NCBI GenBank assembly: GCA_012032075.1
Contig: JAAURU010000007.1
Location: 1 to 21,887 of the forward strand
Length of the DNA: 21,887 nucleotides
Source of the DNA: Flavobacterium sp.
GTDB lineage: Bacteria > Bacteroidota > Bacteroidia > Flavobacteriales > Flavobacteriaceae
Direction of reading: 5' to 3'
The notes below the pieces were generated by a model, which worked only from the letters and a program-made list of their open reading frames with translations, was not told where the DNA came from and searched no databases. Below, in pieces: positions 1-8,859 of this stretch. The first letter of the stretch is position 1, and each line of letters starts with the position of its first letter. A program made the position numbers and the translations under genes.

Positions 1-166
1 ATGTAAAAAAAAACTATTATTTAATTAAATAAAATTTGATGCTAAAATCACTATTTATAATGAGCACACAAATTAAAAATGGAGTTATTTTTGCAATGTA
101 TAAACTATAAACAACATATTATTAAAATATTACTTTTAGACTTAAATTTAAAATTGTTAAACCTTT
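1..166. other. AT-rich leader region without a supported gene
   Basis: Very AT-rich sequence ahead of the first L,D-transpeptidase. The only reading frame on the plus strand is a 16-codon ATG frame from base 60 with no recognisable content. I see no clear TAnnTTTG promoter box and no terminator hairpin. It presumably holds the promoter of the downstream gene. Confidence 0.4.
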
Positions 167-1752
167 ATGATAAAAAAAATACTGTACATTCTATTAACTG
201 TTCTTTTATTAGCTTGTAAAGACAAGCCTAAAAAAGAAGTAATTGATAATAGTTTAATTAAAAATTCGGTTACTAAAGAAATTGTAAGACCTCTTTTACC
301 AGAACATTTAGAATTATTAAAGACAGTATAAAGTTATATTATGCCAAACTTAATAATTTAGAAATTTGGTACAACTTAGAAAATAGAACCGATTTAATTA
401 ATGAAATAAAGAATTGTTACAAAGATGGTTTAGAACCAACCGATTATAATTTAGACACTATACTTAAATTAGAGAAAAAAAGAGATTTATTAAGTGATAA
501 TGAAATTATAAATTATGATATTTTGTTAACTAAAACATATGAAACGCTGGCTTTACATCTCTATAAAGGGAAATTAAATCCTAAAAATTTATATTCTGAT
601 TGGGATTTAAAATCAAAATCTATTGCGCTATCAACTTTTTTAGAAAAAGCAATCAAATCTAAGACAGTAGCTACTACATTTAACGAATTAAAACCACAAC
701 ATTTTGTTTATAATAAGATAAAAGAAAGTCTTGAAATTATTGATAAGTATCCAAAATATAAATTTGATGACACCCAAATAAAAGATAAAATTATTTTGAA
801 TGATTCTACTAAAGAAATTATTTCAATAAAAAAGAAATTAGCCTACTGGAAAGATTACACAAGAAAAGATAGTGTTACAACTCCATTATATGATGTTGTT
901 ACATTTAATGCAATTAAAAAATTTCAATCTAGACATGGACTAACACCCGACGGTGTTATAGGAAAAGGAACTATAAAAGCATTAAATTTTTCAAAAGACG
1001 AAAGACGAAAACAAATTATTGCTAATCTCGAAAGATGGAAATGGTTTCCAAGAGATTTTGGAGAAGATTATTTATTAGTAAATTTACCTAATTATAATAT
1101 TGTATATATAAATAAAAAGGATACTATAGCAAATCACAATATTGTAGTAGGAACTCCAAAAAGAAAAACACCAATTATAATTTCTAAATTATCAAATTTA
1201 GTATTTAATCCTACTTGGACTGTTCCTCCTACCATAATAAAAGAAGATCTAACTCCTTCTGCAAAAAAGAATCTAGAGTATTTTACAAAAACTAGAATGA
1301 CTATTTATGATTCTTCAGGAAATACAGTTACTCCAGAAAATTGGGATCCTGAAAATTCAAAATCTTATCGTTATGTTCAAGTTTCAGGATACAATAACTC
1401 CTTAGGTCTTGTGAAATTTAATTTTCCTAACAGACATTCCGTTTATTTACATGACACTAATCATAGAGATTATTTTTCTAGAGAATATAGAGCTTTAAGT
1501 TCGGGTTGCGTTAGAGTTGAAAATCCTCTAGAATTGGCAGATAAAATTTTACAACATGAAGATAAAAGTTGGACAAGAGGAGAAATTGATACTATTATAA
1601 ATAAAAAAAACATTAAAACTGTTTCTATTAAAAACAATGTTAATGTTTATCTTTTATATTGGACAAATTGGTCAGATAAAAATGGCTTACAATTTAGAGA
1701 AAGATATTTTATAATCTTGACCAAAAAATTATATACTTCTTTAAGAGATTAA
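167..1752 (+). CDS. L,D-transpeptidase, YcbB-like (lipoprotein; frame interrupted)
   Basis: Periplasmic enzyme expected to form 3-3 cross-links in peptidoglycan or attach partners to it. The ATG at 167 opens a short hydrophobic leader ending in LLLACK, a lipoprotein signal. After correction the protein is about 527 residues, normal for the family: an N-terminal helical scaffold, a peptidoglycan-binding domain (about residues 241-275, with FQSRHGLTPDGVIG), then a YkuD catalytic domain (about 301-465) with YLHDTN and the catalytic SSGCVRVE (Cys near 447). The frame breaks at 319-321, where AAA should be AAAA; the codons between there and 523 clearly belong to the same protein. Near the C-terminus three extra bases (runs at 1700-1702, 1707-1710, 1723-1728) scramble about nine residues but restore frame; removing them gives FREDIYNLDQKLYTSL, the expected family ending. 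Its 3' end overlaps the convergent gene by 12 bases. Confidence 0.9.
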
Positions 1753-2484
1753 TTTAGATTTAGTGATATAACTTCTTGAAGGATGATAGATAAATAAACA
1801 TGATTTATCTTTTATCAATTCAATTAATTCTTTGGAAACTTCATTTGGAACAGCTGGACAACCTTGGCTTCTCCCTAAACGTCCATTATTTTTTACAAAT
1901 TCATCAGAAACATAATCAGCACCATGAATAACAACAGCTCTTTCTCTAGCTTTATCATTAATCCCATATTCTAAACCATCTAAACGTAAAGAATATCCAT
2001 GTTTTCCTATGTAAGTTTCTCCAGTAGCATAAAATCCTAAACTACTTTGATAAGATTCAGATTTATTAGAAAATTCAGTTGCAAATAATTCACCAGAATT
2101 TCTACCATGAGCTACTAATGATTGAAATACGATTTGTTTAGTACTCATATCAATAACCCACATTCTATTTTCATTAGATGCTAAACTAAAATCTACAATA
2201 GTTAAAAATTCTTTTTCAATTATGCCTTGGTTTTTTAACTCGTTATATCCTTCAAATGCTTTAGAAAAACTTTCATAATTAGGCAAAGCATAATTGTTAG
2301 TCTCAATAGTTTTATAAAACGTTTTACATTTAGTTTCTAATACTTTTTTGCATTAGCAGCTAATAACTTTGGATCGGTAATTTTATTTTCTTTAATTACA
2401 GTTTCAACAGCAACATTATTTAATGAAGTGAAGCTTAAACAAAATAAACTTAGGGCAAAAAGGGTTAAAAAATTTGTAATTCAT
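1741..2484 (-). CDS. Murein L,D-transpeptidase catalytic domain protein (YkuD_2 family; frame interrupted)
   Basis: Secreted protein of the YkuD_2 type, a family distinct from the neighbouring YcbB-like enzyme, probably acting on peptidoglycan. Corrected length is about 247 residues. The start at 2484 gives a signal peptide beginning MNYKFLTLFALSLFCLS. The C-terminal domain carries VIHGADYVS (His about 187) and GRSQGCPAVP (Cys about 209), the expected catalytic pair. Two breaks lie in the N-terminal third: a T6 run on the coding strand (2467-2472) that should be T5, and an A6 run (2344-2349) that should be A7. Correction joins the signal peptide to the catalytic part without gaps. A textbook Bacteroidota promoter lies just upstream (2521-2551, minus). 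The gene converges with the first L,D-transpeptidase, and the stop codons sit inside each other's coding sequence. Confidence 0.88.
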
Positions 2485-2520
2485 AGTCGTTTTTATAGTT
2501 ATTCGGTTGATTTGGGATTA

Positions 2521-2551
2521 CAAATATATTTAAAAATCAATACGAAACAAA
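2521..2551 (-). promoter_or_regulatory. Bacteroidota sigma-A promoter of the YkuD_2 gene
   Basis: On the minus strand TTTG (2551-2548) is followed by exactly 19 bases and TATATTTG (2528-2521). This fits the Bacteroidota -33 TTTG / -7 TAnnTTTG consensus and lies 36 bases before the start codon at 2484. Confidence 0.7.
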
Positions 2552-2622
2552 CTTTTTTTGTGCTTTTTTGTCGAAAAAAATGCATTTTGTCGATTTTTAG
2601 CTAAAAGTTAAAGATTTTATAA

Positions 2623-2657
2623 TTTGTTTCCATCAAAAATGAATAATCCTAAATTTG
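2623..2657 (+). promoter_or_regulatory. Possible promoter of the DUF5916 gene
   Basis: TTTG at 2623-2626 and TAAATTTG at 2650-2657, spaced 23 bases apart, just 13 bases before the ATG at 2671. The -7 box matches TAnnTTTG. The spacer is longer than usual, and TTTG is common in AT-rich DNA, so this is tentative. Confidence 0.4.
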
Positions 2658-2670
2658 TAAAAAGCTTTTC

Positions 2671-5121
2671 ATGAATTATAACTACATTTTTTGTGTTTTA
2701 TTGCTCTTATTTTCAAAAAAATATTTTCGCAGGACAATTTTTCTCCAAAAAAAGACAAAAAAATTGTTAAAACAGAAAAAATAACATCAGTAATCTCAAT
2801 TGATGCCCAACTTAATGAAGAAGATTGGTCAAGTGTTCAGCCTGCAAAAAACTTTTATACTTTTGAACCAGACAATGGAAATCTAGAACCTAAGGAACTT
2901 AGAACAGAAGTAAAAATTTTATATAATGATGATGCTATATATATAGGTGCGACATTATATGACAATGAAACTGACAAAATTTTAAAAGAAATTACCGAAA
3001 GAGATAATACAGGAACAGCTGACTTATTTGGTGTTTTTATTAATGGTTATAATGACGGTCAACAAGATTTCCAATTTATAGTAACTGCTGCAAATGGTCA
3101 AGTAGATGTTAATTATACTGAAAGTGATGGTGAAGATGCTTCATGGAATGCTATATGGGATAGTAAAGTTAAAATAACAGAATATGGTTGGGTGGTAGAA
3201 ATGAAAATTCCTTACGCAGCTTTGCGTTTTCCAAGTTCTGTAATACAAACATGGGGAATTAATTTTTTCAGAGAAGTTAGAAGAACAAGGCAAAAATATA
3301 CTTGGTCTCCTATAGACAATAGAATTCGTAATTTTTCTCAACAAGCTGGTGTATTAACTGGCATTCAAAACATAAAACCTCCTGTTCGTTTATTCTTAAT
3401 TCCTTACACTTCAAGCTATTTGAATTCCAATAAACAAGAAACAACTTTTACTCAAAAGGTGGTTTAGACATAAAATATGGAATAAACGATGCTTTTACCT
3501 TGGATGCCATTTTGATTCCCGATTTTGGTCAAACCAAATTTGATAATGTTGAACTAAACTTAGGCCCATTTGAACAACAATTTAATGAAAACCGACCTTT
3601 TTTTACAGAAGGAACAGACTTATTTAACAAAGGAAATCTATTATACTCCAGAAGAATAGGTGCTGCACCAATATTTTTTCCAAAATTAAATGATGATGAA
3701 ATTATTGAAGAAAATTTAAGCGCTACTAATCTTTTAAATGCCATGAAAGTCTCTGGCAGAAACAATGATGGCTTAGGAATTGGCTTTCTTAATGCCATAA
3801 CAGAAGAAACAAGATTGAAAATAAAAAACACCTCAAACGGAAATACTAGGGATGAAATAGTTTCTCCATTAACTAACTATAATGTTATCGTTTTTTGACC
3901 AAAAGATTTAATCAAAATTCTTCAGTTACCTTTATAAAACACAAACGTTACTCGAAATGGTAGTTATAGAGATGCTAATGTTACAGGTCTAGTTTTCGAT
4001 TTGAATACAAAAAAGAACACGTACAATCTTTCGGGAAGAACTAATATGAGTGCAGTTTACGATGGAAAAAATAAAAATGGTATTAGTTCTTTTCTTGCTT
4101 TAGCAGAAACTTCTGGAAAATATCGATATGGTATTGGTGGAGAATATATTTCGAAAGAGTATGACAATAATGATTTAGGAATTAATTTTCAAACTAATTA
4201 TTATAGTTTTTTGGAAATGCTAGTTATAGAATATTGAACCCTACTAAAACTTTTAACAGTTTCAATATAGGTTTTAGTTCTTATTTTGAGTTTAATAACA
4301 CTACAAATGAAGTTCAAGAAAACAATTTCAATGTAAGTATAAACTCTACTACAAAAGACAATCATTATATAGGAGCTGGTTTTAATGTAAAACCACTAGA
4401 AAGATATGATTATTATGAACCTAGATTTGACGAAAAAGTCCTTATAACTCCAGAATTTATAGGTTTTTGGTCTGCTTTCTCTTCTAATTATAATTATAAA
4501 TTTGCTTTAGATTTGAATATTGATTATGGTGAATTTAACCAAGATGGAAGAACAAATTTTGGTTTTAGTGTAAGACCTAGGTATCGTTTTAGTGATAAAT
4601 TCTCTTTAATATATGGAATTAATCCTTTTATACAGAAAAACAACATTGGTTGGGTTGATTATATAGAATCTTCTGATGAAATTATTATGGCCCAAAGAAA
4701 TAGAAATACCATTAATAATTCTCTTACGAGTAAATTTTCTATAAACAGTAACATGAATTTTAATTTATCGGTTAGACACTATTGGTCATTTGCAGAAAAC
4801 AATGCTTTTTATACGCTACTCGAAAATGGAAGACTTCTTGAAAATACTAGTTATTCAGAAAATAAAAATTCAGCTTTCAACACTTGGAATTTAGATTTAT
4901 CCTATTCTTGGTGGTTTGCTCCTGGTAGTCAAGCAACAGTGTTATATCGCAATAATGCTGCTAATTTTTCAAGAGATATTGATAAAAACTTTAGTAATAA
5001 TTTTGATAGTTTATTTAATGACAACTTAAATCACGTTTTATCTATTAGTATTCGATATTTTATTGATTACAATCAGGCAAAAAACTTATTAAAGAAGGAT
5101 AATCAACTTTATAACCACTAA
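2671..5121 (+). CDS. CBM9-like / DUF5916 outer-membrane protein (frame interrupted six times)
   Basis: Secreted protein with an N-terminal CBM9-like beta-sandwich (about residues 35-220; ISIDAQLNEEDW, then NDDAIYIGATLYDNE and DLFGVFINGYNDGQQ) followed by a long DUF5916 region rich in alternating hydrophobic and aromatic strands, ending SISIRYFIDYNQ, typical of an outer-membrane beta-barrel. The substrate is unknown; CBM9-like domains suggest glycan contact, which is inference. The ATG at 2671 gives a signal peptide ending near FSKKIFSQ. Six single-base breaks occur: missing bases at A 2715-2721, A 3454-3457 and T 4207-4212; extra bases at T 3891-3896, A 3901-3904 and A 3936-3939. Losses and gains cancel, giving about 816 residues, normal for DUF5916. 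The next gene has its own promoter box, so this is probably a single-gene unit. Confidence 0.85.
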
Positions 5122-5184
5122 ATCGTTTTCGCATTTTTATATCAAATTGACTTTCTTTTTTCCAAAGTAAATTTATCAAATGTC

Positions 5185-5192
5185 TATATTTG
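5185..5192 (+). promoter_or_regulatory. -7 box of the gpmI operon promoter
   Basis: TATATTTG fits TAnnTTTG and lies 15 bases before the gpmI ATG. No TTTG is present at the usual 19-base distance upstream, so only the -7 element is supported. Confidence 0.5.
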
Positions 5193-5207
5193 TACAAACA
5201 CAAGAAA

Positions 5208-6724
5208 ATGAACAAGAAAGTAATTTTAATGATATTAGATGGTTGGGGTAAATCTCCCGATCCAAAAGTTTCTGCAATTGATAATGCAAACACTCCTTTT
5301 ATAGATAGTTTATATACCAAATATCCTAGCGCTCAACTTCGTACAGATGGTTTAAATGTAGGTTTACCAGAAGGACAAATGGGAAATAGCGAAGTAGGAC
5401 ACATGAATCTTGGAGCTGGAAGAATCGTTTACCAAGATTTAGCGAAAATAAATTTGGCTGTAGCCAATACAACCATGAATCAAGAAAAACCATTAATGGA
5501 TGCTTTTGATTATGCTAAAAAGAATAACAAAGCGGTTCATTTTTTAGGCTTAGTTTCAGATGGTGGAGTGCATAGTCACACTTCTCATTTAAGAGGATTA
5601 ATTGATGTAGCCCAAGAAGCAGGAGTTCAAAATATGTTTGTTCATGCCTTTACAGATGGTAGAGATGTTGATCCAAAATCGGGAGTAAAATACATCGAAG
5701 ATTTAGAAAATTATTTGGTTAAAACAAATGCAAAGTTAGCTTCAATAATTGGTAGATATTATGCAATGGACAGAGACAAACGATGGGAACGCGTTAAATT
5801 AGCTTATGATTTAGTTGTTAATGGCATTGGAACTAAATCAAAAAGGTTCACTAAGTATTTTAGAAAGTTATGCAAATAATATAACCGATGAATTTATTGA
5901 ACCAATAACTATTACTGATGCAAACGAAAACCCATTAGCAATTATTAAAGAAGATGATGTAGTTGTTTTCTTCAATTTTAGAACCGATAGAGGTCGAGAA
6001 TTAACCGAAGCTTTGTCGCAAAAAGATTTTCATGAACAAAATATGCATAAATTGAATTTGTACTATGTTACGATGACAAATTATGACGAAACCTATTCAA
6101 ATGTTCATGTAATTTATGACAAAGACAATATTACTGAAACACTTGGAGAAGTTATAGAAAAAGCAGGTAAAAAACAAATTCGTATTGCCGAAACTGAAAA
6201 ATACCCCTCATGTAACTTTCTTTTTTTCTGGAGGAAGAGAAGAACCATTTATAGGAGAATCAAGAATATTAAAAAACTCTCCAAAAGTAGCTACTTACGA
6301 TTTACAACCTGAAATGAGCGCTTTCGAACTAAAAGACGCATTAGTTCCTGTACTTAAAAAAGGAGAAGTTGATTTTGTATGCTTAAATTTTGCCAATGGT
6401 GACATGGTTGGTCATACTGGAGATATGCAAGCTGCAATAAAAGCTTGTGAAGCTGTTGATGTTTGTGTAAAAGAAGTGGTTGAAACTGCCTTAGAAAATG
6501 GTTACACAACACTTCTAATTGCCGATCATGGAAATTGTGAAACCATGATAAATCCTGATGGGAGTCCGAATACTGCACACACTACAAATCCAGTACCTTT
6601 AATTTTAATTGATAAGGATTTAAAAGCAATTCAGGATGGAGTTTTAGGAGATATTGCACCTACTATTTTAAAATTAATGGGTGTCGAACAACCTAAAGTT
6701 ATGAGTTGCAAACCTCTTTTGTAA
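5208..6724 (+). CDS. gpmI: 2,3-bisphosphoglycerate-independent phosphoglycerate mutase (frame interrupted twice)
   Basis: Cytosolic glycolytic and gluconeogenic enzyme that interconverts 3- and 2-phosphoglycerate using two metal ions and a phosphoserine intermediate. Family motifs run the whole length: MILDGWG (metal ligand Asp11), GNSEVGHMNLGAGR (nucleophile Ser61), VHSHTSHL, HAFTDGRDVDP, YAMDRDKRWERV, FNFRTDRGREL, NFANGDMVGHTG, DHGNCE and NTAHTTNPVP. The ATG at 5208 is preferred over an in-frame TTG at 5190 because MNKKVILMILDGWG is the usual start. Two extra bases break the frame: an A in the run 5840-5844 and a C in 6204-6207. Correction gives about 504 residues, the normal length. A core enzyme like this is very unlikely to be a real pseudogene. 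It is the first gene of a compact run of four. Confidence 0.95.
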
Positions 6725-6725
6725 G

Positions 6726-7421
6726 ATGAAAAATAACATTGTATTCCTATTAATTATAATCAGTTTTTGGTCTTGTAAAAAAGAACCAAAAGAGAAAATT
6801 GATTTGGAAGAACAAATAGAAAATCCTATTGCAAATTTAAATACAATTGTAGTTGATGAATTTCCTATTTCAGATGAAATCTTAAAAAAATATGATTTTA
6901 GCAGTAAAATAGGAAAACTTTCATCACAAGACCAAGTTTGGTTTAAAAATACAAATTCAAACCAAGTATTAATTATTGAGTTATACACCGATTATCATAG
7001 AATCAATACTTTACTGTTTTACAATTATAATATTCCAAATGAAGTTCTCCATAAAATTAATTTAACCTCATTTACTGATATTGCTACGCTTGAAGAAAAA
7101 AGAAACCATATTAATGCGTTTGCACTTAATGCGAATGAAATTGATAAAACTTTTTTCGAATCAAATAATAAAATAAAGCTAGGTATAAATAAAGAGTTAG
7201 CTATTTCCATTTACAAAGAACCAGATACTCTCATAAAATCAAAAAATGTAGAAATCTTAGAATGGGAATTCTATGGTGATAAATACTTAATGGAATATCC
7301 TGAAAAAATAAAAGATGTCAATAATAAATATGTAGCAAAAAATAGTTTCGGACATAAAATTGAACTATTTTTTATTAAGGATAAGCTTATTGCAATGCAT
7401 TTATTTAATGAAATTCCTTAA
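6726..7421 (+). CDS. Lipoprotein of unknown function
   Basis: 231 residues, intact. The N-terminus is a classic lipoprotein signal: hydrophobic residues 5-15, then WSC with the lipidated Cys17 and a charged KKEPKEK tail. I recognise no domain in the mature part; it is mixed alpha/beta-looking, with many Lys/Glu/Asn and no further cysteines, and probably sits in the periplasm or on a membrane leaflet. It begins one base after the gpmI stop codon and its last 14 bases overlap the start of the next gene, so it is almost certainly co-transcribed and translationally coupled with both. Coding is supported by the uninterrupted frame and the tight packing. Confidence 0.8.
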   Translation: MKNNIVFLLIIISFWSCKKEPKEKIDLEEQIENPIANLNTIVVDEFPISDEILKKYDFSSKIGKLSSQDQVWFKNTNSNQVLIIELYTDYHRINTLLFYNYNIPNEVLHKINLTSFTDIATLEEKRNHINAFALNANEIDKTFFESNNKIKLGINKELAISIYKEPDTLIKSKNVEILEWEFYGDKYLMEYPEKIKDVNNKYVAKNSFGHKIELFFIKDKLIAMHLFNEIP

Positions 7422-8145
7422 AAAAAATAAAATCATATTTCTACTATTACTAGTTGCAATTGCTTCAAGCGGATTTATTTTATTTCAAAAATTCAATCAA
7501 AACGAAAAATTTGTTACTTACAAAGTTAACTTAAAAGAAAAGGAAATTAAGTTTTATTGGAAAAGCGATTATGCTATAAATTTTAAAAGTATTGGCAATT
7601 TAAAAGATTGGCTAAGTCAAAAAAATGAAGAATTACTATTTGCTACAAATGGTGGAATGTATAAAAAAGACTATTCACCACAAGGTTTGTATATAGAAAA
7701 TTTTGAAGTAAAAAATCAATTAGATACAATTGAAGGAAAAGGCAATTTCTATCTAAAACCTAATGGTGTTTTTTATATTACCAATGACAAAAAGGGAATA
7801 ATTTGCACTACTGAAAATTTCAAAAATAATGCAACTATACAATATGCAACGCAATCTGAACCAATACTTGTAATTGACTCAAAAATTCATGATGCATTTA
7901 AAAAAGATTCACAAAATCTAAATATTAGAAATGGTGTTGGCATTTTAGATAATGGAGAAATTATCTTTGCAATGTCAAAAAAAGAAATCAACTTTTATGA
8001 TTTTGCATCTTTTTTTAAAGCATTAGGTTGTAAAAACGCACTATATTTGGATGGTTTTGTATCTCGAACTTATCTTCCAGAAGAAAATTGGATACAAACA
8101 GATGGAAATTTTGGTGTCATTATTGGAATAACAAAAAACAAATAA
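7408..8145 (+). CDS. Phosphodiester glycosidase-like (NAGPA domain) secreted protein
   Basis: About 245 residues. Start chosen at the ATG at 7408 (MKFLKKNK followed by a hydrophobic segment from about residue 9 to 25), which gives a normal membrane anchor or signal; in-frame upstream codons lie within the preceding gene and would put an odd extension before it. The body matches the NAGPA/phosphodiester glycosidase family: FATNGGMY, a GVFYIT strand, a TQSEPILV segment, RNGVGILDNGEIIF and LGCKNALYLDG near the C-terminus. Members hydrolyse or bind sugar phosphodiesters; the substrate here is unknown. The intact frame overlaps the lipoprotein gene by 14 bases and the next gene starts two bases after its stop. 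Confidence 0.85.
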   Translation: MKFLKKNKIIFLLLLVAIASSGFILFQKFNQNEKFVTYKVNLKEKEIKFYWKSDYAINFKSIGNLKDWLSQKNEELLFATNGGMYKKDYSPQGLYIENFEVKNQLDTIEGKGNFYLKPNGVFYITNDKKGIICTTENFKNNATIQYATQSEPILVIDSKIHDAFKKDSQNLNIRNGVGILDNGEIIFAMSKKEINFYDFASFFKALGCKNALYLDGFVSRTYLPEENWIQTDGNFGVIIGITKNK

Positions 8146-8147
8146 TT

Positions 8148-8787
8148 ATGAAAAAATAATCTCAATTTTAACAATTTTACTAATAATAAGCTGTTCAACA
8201 GTAAAAAGACAAGACGGGAAATCAGGAGAACCCGGTAAAGATGGAATGAATGGAGGAAAAGGTGGTGATGGTGGAAATGGTGAAGACGGAAAAACTATTG
8301 TTTTAGGTTTAGATTTAAATAAGAAAAACAATCCAAAAGAAATTACTGATGGAATTCTTATAGGTAAAGCGCAAAAATCAGATTTACAACAAGACCCTTT
8401 TAACGAATGGTATGTTTCTGAATACAATGCTTACAAAACAAACCCAGAAATCATTAATGAACTAAAAAAGCATACAAAAGATATAAAAATCAAACTTTTC
8501 ATGGGAACTTGGTGTGGAGATAGTCAAAACCAAGTACCTGATTTTTATAAAATTCTTGAAGAAATTGGTTTCAAAGAAAAAAATGTGACATTAATTACCA
8601 TGAAAAGAGACAAAACGACACCAGAGTTATTTGAGAAAGATTTAAATATAACAAATGTTCCCACAATAATTTTCTACAAAAACAGTACTGAATAAATAGA
8701 ATTGTTGAATCTCCAGTCGAAACCTTGGAAAAAGACATGTTAAACATACTTTCTGGTAAATCTTACAAACACATATATGCAGAATAA
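8148..8787 (+). CDS. Thioredoxin-fold lipoprotein with a collagen-like Gly-X-X segment (frame interrupted twice)
   Basis: Corrected length is about 213 residues. Layout: lipoprotein signal ending LIISC (Cys16); a collagen-like stretch of nine consecutive Gly-X-X triplets (residues 24-50: GKS GEP GKD GMN GGK GGD GGN GED GKT); a linker; then a thioredoxin-like domain with TWCGDSQ (Cys123, with Ser126 in place of the second Cys) and the cis-Pro segment NVPTIIFY. With only one active-site cysteine it may reduce mixed disulfides or act as a binding protein rather than a dithiol oxidoreductase; this is inference. Two missing A bases break the frame: the A6 run 8151-8156 right after ATG (otherwise ATG AAA AAA TAA) and the AA at 8691-8692. 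Correction of the second restores an ending with NRIVESPVETLEKDM. Last gene of the gpmI run. Confidence 0.85.
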
Positions 8788-8831
8788 TTTAGTTAATTAA
8801 TGAATTAGTAAACAATTAACAATTAGTTTTA

Positions 8832-8839
8832 TATTTTTG
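8832..8839 (+). promoter_or_regulatory. Possible -7 box of the T9SS adhesin gene
   Basis: TATTTTTG matches TAnnTTTG and lies 20 bases before the ATG at 8860. No -33 TTTG is seen at normal spacing. Tentative because the region is AT-rich. Confidence 0.35.
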
Positions 8840-8859
8840 TAGCCTTTACTAAAATTGCT

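Noticed and set aside
60..110. 16-codon ATG frame in the left flank
   Set aside because: Too short, no signal, no homology that I recognise, and AT-rich random sequence gives such frames often.
156..162. GTTAAAC directly before the first start codon, and again near 17556
   Set aside because: Same heptamer as in P1/P2, but no TATATTTG box at the 32-base offset; probably chance in AT-rich DNA.
3529..3831. 100-codon minus-strand frame (and another at 3141-3344)
   Set aside because: Shadow frames opposite the DUF5916 gene, with no family features.
2671..5121. Real pseudogenisation of DUF5916 and other broken genes
   Set aside because: Breaks occur just as often in core genes such as gpmI, are single-base run errors, and flanking codons remain under clear protein constraint.
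6354..6578. Minus-strand frame rich in His, Gln and Leu
   Set aside because: Opposite the conserved C-terminal motifs of gpmI; its composition is a by-product of the complementary codons.
8146..8427. 93-codon minus-strand frame rich in proline
   Set aside because: It is the reverse complement of the Gly-X-X segment (glycine GGN codons read as CCN proline) and lies entirely within the thioredoxin lipoprotein gene.
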